A stretch of 64,000 nucleotides of DNA, from positions 62,001-126,000 of the forward strand of contig NZ_JAQMWP010000003.1 of assembly GCF_030403745.1 (NCBI RefSeq), given 5' to 3'. How positions within the stretch are numbered: the stretch's first letter is position 1; every line of letters starts with the position of its first letter. Position numbers and translations under genes: made by a program. Below, piece after piece: positions 50,729 through 59,631 of the stretch. The DNA is from Streptomyces sp. S.PB5. GTDB lineage: Bacteria; Actinomycetota; Actinomycetes; Streptomycetales; Streptomycetaceae. The notes under the pieces were generated by a model, which did no database searches, was not told the DNA's origin, and saw nothing but the letters and a program-made list of their open reading frames with translations.

Positions 50729-51672
50729 GCGGCGGCCTCCTCTCGTGCCGTGAGGCGCAGGAACACCTCGTCGAGGGTGGGCGGGCGCAGACTCGCGTCG
50801 ACCACCGGTACCCGGCCGGCGTCGAGTTCGCGGACGATGCGGGGGAGCGTGAGCGTCGGGTCGAGGACGATCGCGCCCGCGGTGCGCCGCTCGGGGTCGA
50901 GCACCGGCCGGGCGCCGGTGAGCTGGTCGAGGACCATGGCGGCCGCGTGCAGCGCGGGGGTGCCGCCGTCCCCGTCGACGACCACCTCGGCGTACCGCCC
51001 TGTCTGTGCCTTGAGCTCGGCCGGGGTGCCCTGGTGGGCGGTGCGGCCCTCGTCGATCAGCAGGACACGGTCGGCGAGCCGGTCGGCCTCCTCCAGGTAC
51101 TGCGTGGTCAGCAGCACGGTCGTGCCCTCGCTCACCAACTCCCGTACAACGTCCCAGATTTCGTTCCTGCTGTGCGGATCGAGGCCGGTCGTCGGCTCGT
51201 CGAGGAAGAGCACGGCGGGCCGGGTGACGAGGCTCGCGGCGAGGTCGAGGCGGCGGCGCATCCCGCCGGAGTAGGTGCGTGCCGGACGGTCGGCGGCGCC
51301 GGTCAGCCCGAACCGTTCGAGGAGTTCCTCGGCGCGGGTCCGCGGGGCGCGCAGCAGGCGGGTGAACAGGCGGAGGTTCTCGGCGCCGGTGAGGTCGCCG
51401 TCCACCGAGGCGTACTGCCCGGTGACCGCGATCCGCCGGCGCACCTGCGCGGCCTCGCGCACCACGTCGTACCCGGCGACGCGGGCCGTCCCGGCGTCCG
51501 GTCGCAGCAGCGTGGTCAGCACCCGGACCGCGGTCGTCTTCCCCGCGCCGTTCGGTCCGAGCAGTCCGCAGACGGTGCCCTTCTCGACCGCGAGATCCAG
51601 CCCGCGCAGCGCGTGGACATCGCGGAAGCGACGCTCCAGACCTTCACTAAGTACAGCGTACGTAGAAGTCAT
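50725..51672 (-). CDS. Drug-export ABC ATPase (DrrA-like)
   Basis: A 315-residue ATPase of the daunorubicin-resistance type. Walker A GLLGPNGAGKTT (about residues 37-48), Q-loop ITGQYASVD-type segment, signature TYSGGMRRRLDLAASL, Walker B AVLFLDEPTTGLD, and switch His region LLTTQYLEEADRLADRV. A C-terminal DrrA regulatory segment follows. ATG 51672 has no ribosome site and its first codons overlap operator O2 (51648-51664); initiation may be leaderless. Operon with the permease. Confidence 0.92.
   Translation of the reverse strand: MTSTYAVLSEGLERRFRDVHALRGLDLAVEKGTVCGLLGPNGAGKTTAVRVLTTLLRPDAGTARVAGYDVVREAAQVRRRIAVTGQYASVDGDLTGAENLRLFTRLLRAPRTRAEELLERFGLTGAADRPARTYSGGMRRRLDLAASLVTRPAVLFLDEPTTGLDPHSRNEIWDVVRELVSEGTTVLLTTQYLEEADRLADRVLLIDEGRTAHQGTPAELKAQTGRYAEVVVDGDGGTPALHAAAMVLDQLTGARPVLDPERRTAGAIVLDPTLTLPRIVRELDAGRVPVVDASLRPPTLDEVFLRLTAREEAAA
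51648..51664. promoter_or_regulatory. TetR operator O2 (in ATPase 5' codons)
   Basis: TAAGTACAGCGTACGTA differs by one base from the reverse complement of the perfect site O1. It lies just inside the ATPase gene, consistent with a second repressor dimer blocking elongation. Confidence 0.65.
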
Positions 51673-51690
51673 GTGGCCACGGTACCCCAC

Positions 51691-51707
51691 TACGTACGCT
51701 GTACGTA
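51691..51707. promoter_or_regulatory. TetR operator O1, perfect palindrome
   Basis: TACGTAC-GCT-GTACGTA: 7-bp perfect arms, 3-bp centre, between the divergent ABC operon and the tetR gene. It should control both directions. Confidence 0.75.
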
Positions 51708-51734
51708 ACTACGATGGTGGGGAGGTGATGATCA

Positions 51735-52454
51735 ATGGCGGGCCGAACGGCCGAACCCGAGGTGATCTGGGCGCGCCCCGAGCGCACGGGCCGAGGCCCG
51801 AAACCGGCGTACAGCCGTGCCGACATCGCGGCGGCGGCGGTCCGTATCGCCGACGCCGACGGGCTGGACGCGGTGTCGATGCGGCGGGTGGCGGCGGAGA
51901 TCGGCTGCGGCACGATGTCGCTGTACAACTACGTGCCGCGCAAGGAGGACCTGTACGAGCTGATGGTCGATCTGATCAGCGGCGAGTACGAGTTCTCTGC
52001 CGAGGGCTGCGGCGACTGGCGGGCGGACATGATGGACTTCGCCCGGCAGGCGCGCGGCATCATGCGTCGGCATCCCTGGGTGGTGCGGGTCATGTCCACC
52101 GTCTATGCCGTCAGCCCGAACGCCCTGCGTGTCCTCGACCGGGTCCTGGCTTGTCTGGAGGACCTCGACCTGCCGGCGGGCACCAAGCTCGAACTGTTCG
52201 GGATGGTCAACGGGTCGGTCATGACATACGTCGCGAACGAGCAGGCGATCGCCGAGCGGACGCGGTCGGTGCCGTGGTCGGCGGAGCAGGAGCAGGCCGT
52301 GCGGGGCGCGTACATGATGAGGCAGGTCGGGACAGGGGCGTATCCGCACCTGGCTGCGTTGTTCGCGGGGGGAGTGGCTCCGCCGGATGATCCGGAGGCG
52401 GCGTTCGACCGCATGCTGATGAGACTGTTGGACTCCTTCGAGCCCAAGAACTAG
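51735..52454 (+). CDS. TetR-family repressor of the ABC exporter
   Basis: A 239-residue TetR protein: helix-turn-helix SRADIAAAAVRIADADGLDAVSMRRVAAEIGCGTMSLYNYVPRKEDLYELMVD (about residues 27-80), then a TetR_C-type ligand domain (RRHPWVVRVMSTVYAVSPNALRVLDRVLACLEDLDLPAGTKLELFGMVNGSV). It has the N-terminal extension of about 25 residues common in drug-exporter regulators. ATG 51735 follows GGAGG with 9-nt spacing. Two near-identical palindromes in the adjacent gap are its probable operators. Its stop overlaps the convergent Type ISP gene in a shared CTAG. Confidence 0.9.
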   Translation: MAGRTAEPEVIWARPERTGRGPKPAYSRADIAAAAVRIADADGLDAVSMRRVAAEIGCGTMSLYNYVPRKEDLYELMVDLISGEYEFSAEGCGDWRADMMDFARQARGIMRRHPWVVRVMSTVYAVSPNALRVLDRVLACLEDLDLPAGTKLELFGMVNGSVMTYVANEQAIAERTRSVPWSAEQEQAVRGAYMMRQVGTGAYPHLAALFAGGVAPPDDPEAAFDRMLMRLLDSFEPKN

Positions 52455-53608
52455 ATCAGCCCCAACTGCCCTTCCGGGCCTTCCTCGTGGTGGTCGAGGA
52501 CCGAGGCCGGCCGCCGTGCCGACTCCGGTACCGGGAACACCCCCGCCTTCCGCAGCTCCGCCGACGCGATCCGGCCCGTCACCGTCAACTCGTCCTGCTG
52601 CTGGGTCACCTCGGCGGTCAGCGCCAGGATCGTGATCAGCTCCAGCAGTTCCGACGTCCAGGTCTGCGGCCAGGTCGCCGGGCGGATCGCCGCCAGGGTG
52701 CCCGGCTCCGGTTCCGCCGTTCTCGCCGTGAACCACTCCTCCAGGGCCCGCACACCGCCCACCTCGAAGTCCCAGGCCTCCGGCGGCACGGGGGAGACGC
52801 GGCCCTCGTCGAGGTGGAGGGTCTCCTCGTCGCGGTCGTAGTGGAGGCCGAGGGGCCGGGTCGGGAGCGGGGCGCGGACGTAGGGGCGGCGGCCGCCGGG
52901 GAGCTTGGGTCGGTCGCCGTCGCGGCGCATCAGCCACAGCAGGCGGTGGCCCAACTCGATGCCCCGGGCCCAGAGTTCGGGGTCGTCGGTGAGCGGGACG
53001 GTGAGGTCGGGGCGTACGGCGGTGAGGATCCACGCGAGGACATCCGCCGGGGCGACCGGCCGGCCGAGCCGCTCCCCCAGGTACTCCGGCAGCCCCGGCG
53101 CCAGGTTCGGTTCCTCGCCGCCCGGCCGGCGGTACAGCGGGCGGATCCGGCCGGGGCGGAGCAGCGGGAGCAGGGAGGTGGCGACGAGGACCGGGCCGGG
53201 ACCGCCGGCCGTCTCGGCCACGAAGACCTGCTGCTCGTCCGCGACCCGCCACAACTCCGGCCGGGCGGTGTCGATCAGCCGGTGGTCCGGGATCAGCCAG
53301 TGCTCGTCGAAGGGGGCGTGCAGGACGCGCACCGGCTCGGGGCAGGGACCGGTGGCGCGGGCGAGCTTCTCCGTGCCGCCCGGCTGTCCCGGCAGCTGCC
53401 CCACCGCGGAGCGCAGCGTGCGGGACCGGGTCGGCTCGAACAGGGCCTCACGGTCCGGGCCCTCGGCCTTCAGCAGCGCGTCCCAGCGGGCCTTCAGGGA
53501 TGCCGGGTCGGGGCCCGTCGGCCACCCCCGGCCGAGCCGCGGCGGTGCGACGGACCACGGCATGAGGTCCGCGAGCAGCGGAGCGTCGTCGTGCGTCACG
53601 CTGGGCAT
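52451..53608 (-). CDS. Orphan Type ISP restriction-modification specificity (C-terminal) domain protein
   Basis: A 385-residue protein resembling the C-terminal specificity domain of Type ISP restriction-modification enzymes (LlaBIII-type): RVLHAPFDEHWLIPDHRLIDTARPELWRV (about residues 93-121), LLPLLRPGRIRPLYRRPGGEEPNLAPGLPEYLGERLGRPVAPADVLAWILTAVRPD, VPLTDDPELWARGIELGHRLLWL. Helicase, nuclease and N6-adenine methylase domains are absent, and no such genes are adjacent, so it would be a stand-alone DNA-recognition-like protein. A standalone form occurs in Streptomyces, often labelled DNA methyltransferase, which the sequence does not support. ATG 53608 lacks a clear ribosome site. Confidence 0.72.
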   Translation of the reverse strand: MPSVTHDDAPLLADLMPWSVAPPRLGRGWPTGPDPASLKARWDALLKAEGPDREALFEPTRSRTLRSAVGQLPGQPGGTEKLARATGPCPEPVRVLHAPFDEHWLIPDHRLIDTARPELWRVADEQQVFVAETAGGPGPVLVATSLLPLLRPGRIRPLYRRPGGEEPNLAPGLPEYLGERLGRPVAPADVLAWILTAVRPDLTVPLTDDPELWARGIELGHRLLWLMRRDGDRPKLPGGRRPYVRAPLPTRPLGLHYDRDEETLHLDEGRVSPVPPEAWDFEVGGVRALEEWFTARTAEPEPGTLAAIRPATWPQTWTSELLELITILALTAEVTQQQDELTVTGRIASAELRKAGVFPVPESARRPASVLDHHEEGPEGQLGLI

Positions 53609-53647
53609 CGTACGACGTTCGGCCGACAGGCAGTGGGGGCAGCGGGG

Positions 53648-54397
53648 TCAGTTGGCCTCCAAGGTCACCGTGAAGGAGAAGCGGTCGCCCCGGTAGTGGA
53701 TCACCGCCACGTCCAGCACCCGCCCCGCCCCGTCGTACGTCACCCCCGTGTAGTGCAGGATCGGGCTCAGCAGCGGCACTTGGAGCAGCCGAGCCGTCTC
53801 CGGGTCGGCGAGCCTCGCCTCCACCGTGTCCGTGATGCGGCTGATGTCCGCCCCGACGGCATCCCGCAGCACCTTGGTCATCGGCCAGCGGGCGAGGTCG
53901 TCCAGGTCGATACGGGCGCCGAGTTCGGGACGGACCCAGTTGCGGGCGTGGTTGGTCGGCTCGCCCGTCTTCTCGTCGTTCCGGAGCCGGTGATACGTCG
54001 CCACCTCGTCGAGATCCGGGAAGTACTCTGCGAGTTCGGCCGGAACGGGGCCCTTGCCGTGGTCGAGCAGTGCTGTGGCCATGCCCGACTGCTGGGCCAC
54101 GATCGCGTCCACCGAGCCGAGCAGGCGGACCGGGGCGCCCCGCAGCGCGCCCGGCTCGATGAACGTGCCGCGCCTGCGGTGACGCGAGATCAGCCCCTCG
54201 TCCTCCAACTCCTTCAGCGCCTGCCGCATCGTCAGCACGCTCACCCCGTAGTGGCCCGCCAACTGCTCCTCGGTGGGCAGCCGCAGCGGATCCCGGGGCG
54301 AGCGGCCCAGTATCGAGGCGCGCAGCGACTGCGAGACCTGGTACCAGAGCGGCAGCTTGCGGTTCAGGACGATCGAGTCAGGGGCGAAGGAGGTCAC
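53648..54397 (-). CDS. GntR regulator, HutC subfamily
   Basis: A 249-residue HutC/FarR-type GntR protein: DNA-binding domain LWYQVSQSLRASILGRSPRDPLRLPTEEQLAGHYGVSVLTMRQALKELEDEGLISRHRRRGTFIEP (about residues 17-82), then the UTRA ligand domain (VATYHRLRNDEKTGEPTNHARNWVRPELGARI, ETVEARLADPETARLLQVPLLSPILHYTGVTYD). GTG 54397 is the start. It lies 57 bp downstream of hmgA on the same strand, so it may be read from the hmgA promoter and regulate tyrosine/homogentisate breakdown; candidate sites are listed at 55811. Confidence 0.88.
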   Translation of the reverse strand: MTSFAPDSIVLNRKLPLWYQVSQSLRASILGRSPRDPLRLPTEEQLAGHYGVSVLTMRQALKELEDEGLISRHRRRGTFIEPGALRGAPVRLLGSVDAIVAQQSGMATALLDHGKGPVPAELAEYFPDLDEVATYHRLRNDEKTGEPTNHARNWVRPELGARIDLDDLARWPMTKVLRDAVGADISRITDTVEARLADPETARLLQVPLLSPILHYTGVTYDGAGRVLDVAVIHYRGDRFSFTVTLEAN

Positions 54398-54453
54398 GGG
54401 TTATCCGTACCGGTCGTCGACGATCAGTGCAACGGAGCGAGCCGCGAACGAAG

Positions 54454-55779
54454 TCATGGAAGCGCCCGGAAGTGACGTTCGAGGCCCTGCCATACGTCGT
54501 CGTAGTGCCGCTGCAGGTGCTCCGCCTGGGCCGCGTGCGCGGTGAGCGTCACCGGCCAGCGGGTCTCGAACATGAACGCGAGGCCGTCGTCGACCTTCTG
54601 GGGCTTGAGCTCGGCCGCGCTCGCCCGGTCGAACGTCTCCCGGTCCGGACCGTGCGCCGACATCATGTTGTGCAGCGAGCCGCCACCGGGCACGAAGCCG
54701 CCCTTCCCGGCCGTCTTCGCGTCGTACGCGCCCTCGATCAGGCCCATGTACTCGCTCATCACGTTCCGGTGGAAGTACGGCGGCCGGAAGGTGTCCTCGC
54801 CCACCAGCCAGCGCGGCGCGAAGACCACGAAGTCCACGCCGGCCAGGCCCGGGGTGTCCGACGGGGACGTCAGCACGGTGAAGATCGACGGGTCGGGATG
54901 GTCGTACGAGATCGTCCCGATGACGTTGAAGCGGCGCAGGTCGTAGACGTACGGGACGTGGTTGCCGTGCCAGGCGACGACGTCGAGGGGAGAGTGGTCG
55001 TAGGTGGCCGACCAGAGGTTGCCGCAGAACTTGTTGACCACCTCGACCGGCCCCTCGACGTCCTCGTACGCGGCGACGGGGGCCTTGAAGTCACGGGCGT
55101 TGGCCAGGCCGTTGGCGCCGATCGGGCCGAGGTCGGGGAGCTGGAAGGGGGCGCCGTAGTTCTCGCAGACATAGCCGCGGGCGGAGGGGTCGAGGAGCTC
55201 CACGCGGAAGCGCACCCCGCGCGGGATCAGCGCCACGTGGCCGGGCTCGGCGTGCAGCAGGCCGAACTCCGTGCGCAGCAGCAGGCCACCCTGCTCCGGG
55301 ACGATCAGGAGCTCGCCGTCGGCGTCGCTGAAGACCCGGTCCATCGAGTCGGTGGCGTGGTAGAGGTGCACGGCCATGCCGGTGCGCTGGGCCGCGTCGC
55401 CGTTGCCGCCCAGGGTCCACAGGCCGGCCAGGAAGTCGGTGCCCTCGGCCGGCTCGGGCAGGGGGTCCCAGCGCAGGCGGTTCGGGTCCGGGACGGACTC
55501 GGTGAAGGGGGCCGTACGGATCCAGCCGTTGTGGGTGTGGGTGAACGCCGGGTGGGCGGCCGAGGGGCGGATCCGGTACAGCCAGGAGCGGCGGTTGTGC
55601 GCGCGGGGCTCGGTGAACGCCGAACCGCTGAGCTGCTCCGCGTAGAGGCCGAGGGGAGCCCGCTGGGGTGAGTTCCGCCCCTCGGGCAGGGCGCCGGGGA
55701 CGGCCTCCGAGCTGTGCTCGTTGCCGAAACCGGAGAGGTGGGTCAGGCCCTCGGCGGTCTTCCGCTTGTCCCCGCTCAT
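54454..55779 (-). CDS. hmgA: Homogentisate 1,2-dioxygenase
   Basis: A 441-residue non-haem Fe(II) cupin dioxygenase opening the homogentisate ring to maleylacetoacetate, in tyrosine/phenylalanine catabolism. Whole-length similarity: [154 protein letters not shown] carries the His and Glu iron ligands, [13 protein letters not shown] the last His. ATG 55779 follows AAGGGAG. Fumarylacetoacetase and hppD are not in the window. Confidence 0.96.
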   Translation of the reverse strand: MSGDKRKTAEGLTHLSGFGNEHSSEAVPGALPEGRNSPQRAPLGLYAEQLSGSAFTEPRAHNRRSWLYRIRPSAAHPAFTHTHNGWIRTAPFTESVPDPNRLRWDPLPEPAEGTDFLAGLWTLGGNGDAAQRTGMAVHLYHATDSMDRVFSDADGELLIVPEQGGLLLRTEFGLLHAEPGHVALIPRGVRFRVELLDPSARGYVCENYGAPFQLPDLGPIGANGLANARDFKAPVAAYEDVEGPVEVVNKFCGNLWSATYDHSPLDVVAWHGNHVPYVYDLRRFNVIGTISYDHPDPSIFTVLTSPSDTPGLAGVDFVVFAPRWLVGEDTFRPPYFHRNVMSEYMGLIEGAYDAKTAGKGGFVPGGGSLHNMMSAHGPDRETFDRASAAELKPQKVDDGLAFMFETRWPVTLTAHAAQAEHLQRHYDDVWQGLERHFRALP

Positions 55780-55810
55780 CGATCGCTCCCTTGCGACTCC
55801 GGATCCCTGA

Positions 55811-55855
55811 CCAGGAATTCCTGGCCCGCACCGATTCCTATGTATCACCGTAGGA
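55811..55855. promoter_or_regulatory. Palindromes upstream of hmgA
   Basis: CCAGGAATTCCTGG (55811-55824) is a perfect 14-bp palindrome, 32 bp before hmgA. TCCTA (55836-55840) and TAGGA (55851-55855) form another inverted pair where a minus-strand promoter would lie. Confidence 0.5.
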
Positions 55856-56014
55856 TTGCGGTTTCGAGGGTGCAAGAGGGCCGTCGGGGCACCTTCGGTC
55901 TGCTTTTCGGCCGCTTCCCGGCCGCTTTCCGCGGGTGGACCTCCTCATCAGGGAGGAGGAGAACCCGACTTCAGGGGGATCCGACTTTCGGACCGTTGTT
56001 CTAGTCTCCGGGGC

Positions 56015-56617
56015 ATGACGTGGACGCGGGCACTTCTGGCCGCGCTCGCGGTCTGTGTCCTTGTGCTGACCGGAACCGTGAGCTGCGGCTCCGGCGCACC
56101 CAGGGAACCGGAGAACCCGGAGAACATGGCCTCGCCCTCACCGGTGGGCAAGGTCCTCGACGACACCGACGAGGACGGGCGGCACTACCGGGAGGTGGAC
56201 GACAAGGACGCGCCCGAGGTGGACATCGAGGTGCAGCCGGACACCGACGCCAGCTGGGACGTACGGCTGACCGTGCGGAACTTCCGCTTCTCGCCGGCCG
56301 GCGTCAAGCCCAAGGCGGTGGAGGGCCGGGGCCTCGCGTACATCTTCGTGGACGGCACACTGGTCTCCAGGCAGCGCACCCTCGACTGCCGCATCCCGGC
56401 CCACCTCGTCCCGCGCGGCACGCACACCGTCACCGTACGGCTGTACGCCGACGACGGCACCGTATGGGTGGTCGACGGAGACCCCGTCGAGAGCGCGGCC
56501 GACATCACGGCGTCGGGAGCCGAGGCCTCCACCACGCCCTCCGCACTGAGTGCACCTGGCACCTTTTTCCGTACCGGGGGGCGAGGTTCACCGGACCCCG
56601 GCGGAAAGGCATCATGA
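56015..56617 (+). CDS. Putative lipoprotein of unknown function
   Basis: A 200-residue exported protein: signal LLAALAVCVLVLTGTVSCGSG with a lipobox-like Cys24, an acidic linker, and a beta-rich domain (IEVQPDTDASWDVRLTVRNFRFSPAG, GRGLAYIFVDGTLVSRQRTLDCRIPAHLVPRGTHTVTVRLYADDGTVW) like an extracellular Ig-type fold; similar domains occur near copper- and oxidase-related proteins. ATG 56015 has TAGTCT about 11 nt upstream, possibly a leaderless -10. It overlaps the TetR gene by ATGA, so the two are coupled. Function not known. Confidence 0.8.
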   Translation: MTWTRALLAALAVCVLVLTGTVSCGSGAPREPENPENMASPSPVGKVLDDTDEDGRHYREVDDKDAPEVDIEVQPDTDASWDVRLTVRNFRFSPAGVKPKAVEGRGLAYIFVDGTLVSRQRTLDCRIPAHLVPRGTHTVTVRLYADDGTVWVVDGDPVESAADITASGAEASTTPSALSAPGTFFRTGGRGSPDPGGKAS

Positions 56618-57231
56618 AGTCCGTGCCCCACGCGACATCGCTACGCCGAGCGCCCGTGCAGCGGCGCAGCGCCGAACGGCTGACCAGGATCCTCGACGCC
56701 TGCGCCGACCTCCTCGACGAGGTCGGCTACGACGACCTGAGCACGCGGGCCGTCGCCCAGCGGGCCGGCGTCCCCATCGGCTCCGTCTACCGCTTCTTCG
56801 GCAACAAGCGGCAGATGGCCGACGCCCTCGCCCAGCGCAACCTCGAACGCTTCACCACCCACGTCACCGAGCGCCTCAAGGAGGCGACGGGCGGCGGCTG
56901 GCGGGCCGCGATGGACGCCGTACTCGACGAGTACCTCTCCATGAAACGCACCGCCCCCGGCTTCTCCCTCGTCGACTTCGGCAACCAGATCCCCGTCGGC
57001 GCCCGCCACGCCGAACCGAACCACCGCGTCGCCGACCGGCTCACGGACCTGCTCTCCGGGTACATCGAGCGGGAGCCGGACGAGGACCTGCGACGGACGT
57101 TCCTGATCGCGGTGGAGACGGCGGACACCCTGGTCCATCTGGCGTTCCGGGTGGCGCCGGAGGGGGACGAGAAGATCATCGAGGAGGCGCGGGAGATGCT
57201 GCGGGCGTATCTGGCGCGGATGCTCGACTGA
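56614..57231 (+). CDS. TetR-family regulator (SCO1712-like position)
   Basis: A 205-residue TetR protein: RRSAERLTRILDACADLLDEVGYDDLSTRAVAQRAGVPIGSVYRFFGNKRQMADALAQRNLERF (about residues 13-76) is the DNA-binding domain; the C-terminal part is a TetR_C domain (GWRAAMDAVLDEYLSMKRTAPGFSLVDFGNQIP). ATG 56614 overlaps the lipoprotein stop. By position between hmgA and the citrate transporter it would match S. coelicolor SCO1712, reported as a down-regulator of antibiotic synthesis; this is from memory and synteny. A TetR-like palindrome lies 50 bp downstream before the next gene. Confidence 0.88.
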   Translation: MKSVPHATSLRRAPVQRRSAERLTRILDACADLLDEVGYDDLSTRAVAQRAGVPIGSVYRFFGNKRQMADALAQRNLERFTTHVTERLKEATGGGWRAAMDAVLDEYLSMKRTAPGFSLVDFGNQIPVGARHAEPNHRVADRLTDLLSGYIEREPDEDLRRTFLIAVETADTLVHLAFRVAPEGDEKIIEEAREMLRAYLARMLD

Positions 57232-57280
57232 GCGGTCGCGCGCGGTTTTCCGACGTGACGCCTCATGGCCCCTCCCCGCC

Positions 57281-57301
57281 ATGCCTACCGGTCGGTATGC
57301 T
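57281..57301 (+). promoter_or_regulatory. TetR-like palindrome and -10 before molybdopterin oxidoreductase
   Basis: GCCTACCGGTCGGTATGC: half sites match at 7 of 8 positions (core TACCG-GT-CGGTA). TATGCT (57296-57301) at its end may be the -10. An ATG at 57297 lies within it, supporting the downstream GTG 57336 as start. Confidence 0.6.
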
Positions 57302-57335
57302 CACCGCGACAGGCACCGTTGCCCCGGGAGGACCC

Positions 57336-59588
57336 GTGTCCCGCACCGCTCTGCGAATCTGCCCCCTGTGCGAGGCCACCTGTGGTCTCACGCTGACCAT
57401 CGAGGGGACCAGCGTCACCGGCGCGCGTGGTGACCGGGACGATGTGTTCAGCAAGGGGTTCATCTGCCCCAAGGGCGCCTCCTTCGGTGCCGTCGACGGG
57501 GACCCCGACCGGCTGCGCACCCCGCTCGTGCGCAAGGACGGCGAGCTGCGCGAGGCCACCTGGGAGGAGGCCTTCGATGCGGTCGCGGCCGGGATCCGGC
57601 CGGTCGTCGAGCGGTACGGGCCCAACTCCGTGGGTGTGGTCCTGGGCAACCCCAACGTGCACACCATGGCCGGCGCCCTCTATCCGCCGGTGCTGCTCGC
57701 CGGGCTCGGTACGCGCAGCATCTTCACCGCCTCCACCATCGACCAGATGCCCAAGCACGTCTCCAGCGGACTGCTCTTCGGCGACGCGGGCGCGATCCCC
57801 GTACCGGACCTCGACCACACCGACCACCTGCTGCTGATCGGCGCCAACCCGCTGGAATCCAACGGGAGTCTGTGCACCGCCCCCGACTTCCCCGGCAAGC
57901 TCAAGGCGCTCAGGGCCCGCGGCGGCACCCTCACCGTCATCGACCCCCGCCGCACCCGCACCGCCAAACTCGCCGACCGTCACCTCGCGATCCGCCCGGG
58001 CACGGACGCACTGCTCCTCGCGGCGATGGCGTACACGCTCTTCGAGGAAGACCTCGTGGACACCGGGGAGTTGGCGCCCCACCTCCTCGGGATCGATGAA
58101 CTCCGGGAAGAACTCGGCGACTTCACCCCCGAAGCCGTCGCCGGCGCCTGTGACATCGACGCCGGCACCATCCGCACCCTCGCCCGCGAGCTCGCCGCCG
58201 CCCCCACCGCCGCCGTCTACGCCCGCATCGGCAGCTGCACCGTCCCGCACGGCACCCTCGCCAGCTGGCTGGTCGACGTACTGAACATCCTCACCGGCAA
58301 CCTCGACCGCCCGGGCGGCGCGCTCTTCCCGCAGGCGGCCACCGACCGTACGCCCCGCCCCGCCGGGCCCAGCCACGGCTTCGCGCTCGGCCGCTGGCAC
58401 TCCCGGGTCAGCCGGTACCCCGAGGCCAAGGGCGAGCTGCCGATCTCCGCGCTGGCCGAGGAGATCGACACCGCGACACCGGAGGGCGAGCCGATCCGGG
58501 CGCTCGTCGCCGTCGCCACCAACCCCGTGCTGTCCGTGCCCGACGGCGACCGGCTCGACAAGGCGCTCGACGGGCTGGACTTCATGGTCAGCGTCGACCC
58601 CTATCTCAACGAGACCTCCCGCCACGCCGACGTCGTACTGCCCCCGCCCCCGCCCTCGCAGAGCCCGCACCACGACTTCGCCTTCAACACCCTCGCCGTG
58701 CGCAACCAGGTCCGCTACAACCGGCCCGCCGTCCCGCTGGAGCCCGGCCGGATGGCCGAGACCGAGATCCTGGCCCGGCTGATCCTCGCCGCGACCGGCA
58801 TGCACGGCGCGGACCCGTCGGCCGTCGACGACCTGGTCATCGGGCAGACCCTCGGCAAGGCGGTCAAGGAGACCTGGTCGCCGGTCTTCGGCCGGGACCC
58901 GAAGGAACTCAGCGGGCTGCTCACCGGCGTCAGCGGTCCCGAGCGGCGGCTCGACATGATGCTCCGGCTCGGTCCCTACGGCGACGGCTTCGGCGTACGA
59001 CCGGACGGGCTGACGCTGGAGAGGCTGCTGGCGCATCCGCACGGCATCGATCTCGGACCGCTCGCGTCGCGGCTGCCGCAGCCGCTGAAGACGCGCAGCG
59101 GGAAGGTCGAGCTGCTGGCACAGCCGATCGTCGACGATCTTCCGCGGCTGCGGCAGGCCCTCGCCGAGCGGCCGGACGGGCTCGTCCTCGTCGGCCGCCG
59201 CCATCTGCGCTCCAACAACAGCTGGATGCACAACGTCCCCGCCCTCACCGGCGGCACCAACCGCTGCACCCTGCACATCCACCCCGAGGACGCCGAGCGG
59301 CTCGGTGTGGCGGACGGGACGGCCGTACGGGTCAAGGGGGCCGGGGGAGAGGTGACCGCGCCCGCCGAGGTCACGGACGGCGTGCGCCCGGGCGTCGTCA
59401 GCCTGCCGCACGGCTGGGGGCACGACCGGCCCGGCACCCGGCTGAGCCACGCCGCGGTGGACCCCGGCGTCAACGTCAACCAGCTCCTCGACGGCAGCCT
59501 GCTCGATCCCCTGTCGGGCAACGCGGTCCTGAACGGCGTACCGGTGCTGCTGTTCCCCGTAAAACCGGCCACCGTGTCGGCGCTGTGA
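57336..59588 (+). CDS. Molybdopterin-dependent oxidoreductase (DMSO reductase family)
   Basis: A 750-residue prokaryotic molybdopterin oxidoreductase. An N-terminal 4Fe-4S motif CPLCEATC plus FICPKG (Cys-x2-Cys-x3-Cys-x27-Cys) lies in residues 8-45; then VGVVLGNPNVH, STIDQMPKHVSSGLLFG, LIGANPLESNGSL, VIDPRRTRTAKLADRHLAIRPGTDALLLAAM and, near the C-terminus, the molydopterin dinucleotide-binding domain (LVGRRHLRSNNSWMHNVPALTGG, CTLHIHPEDAERLGVADGTAVRVKG). The metal-ligand position is not a clear Cys or Sec. No Tat signal, so cytoplasmic. GTG 57336 with GGGAGGA is chosen over ATG 57297, which is inside an operator-like palindrome. Substrate unknown. Confidence 0.85.
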   Translation: MSRTALRICPLCEATCGLTLTIEGTSVTGARGDRDDVFSKGFICPKGASFGAVDGDPDRLRTPLVRKDGELREATWEEAFDAVAAGIRPVVERYGPNSVGVVLGNPNVHTMAGALYPPVLLAGLGTRSIFTASTIDQMPKHVSSGLLFGDAGAIPVPDLDHTDHLLLIGANPLESNGSLCTAPDFPGKLKALRARGGTLTVIDPRRTRTAKLADRHLAIRPGTDALLLAAMAYTLFEEDLVDTGELAPHLLGIDELREELGDFTPEAVAGACDIDAGTIRTLARELAAAPTAAVYARIGSCTVPHGTLASWLVDVLNILTGNLDRPGGALFPQAATDRTPRPAGPSHGFALGRWHSRVSRYPEAKGELPISALAEEIDTATPEGEPIRALVAVATNPVLSVPDGDRLDKALDGLDFMVSVDPYLNETSRHADVVLPPPPPSQSPHHDFAFNTLAVRNQVRYNRPAVPLEPGRMAETEILARLILAATGMHGADPSAVDDLVIGQTLGKAVKETWSPVFGRDPKELSGLLTGVSGPERRLDMMLRLGPYGDGFGVRPDGLTLERLLAHPHGIDLGPLASRLPQPLKTRSGKVELLAQPIVDDLPRLRQALAERPDGLVLVGRRHLRSNNSWMHNVPALTGGTNRCTLHIHPEDAERLGVADGTAVRVKGAGGEVTAPAEVTDGVRPGVVSLPHGWGHDRPGTRLSHAAVDPGVNVNQLLDGSLLDPLSGNAVLNGVPVLLFPVKPATVSAL

Positions 59589-59631
59589 GCAGCGCAAAGC
59601 TGTGACCTGGTATTTTGCGCTTATTGCTCGC

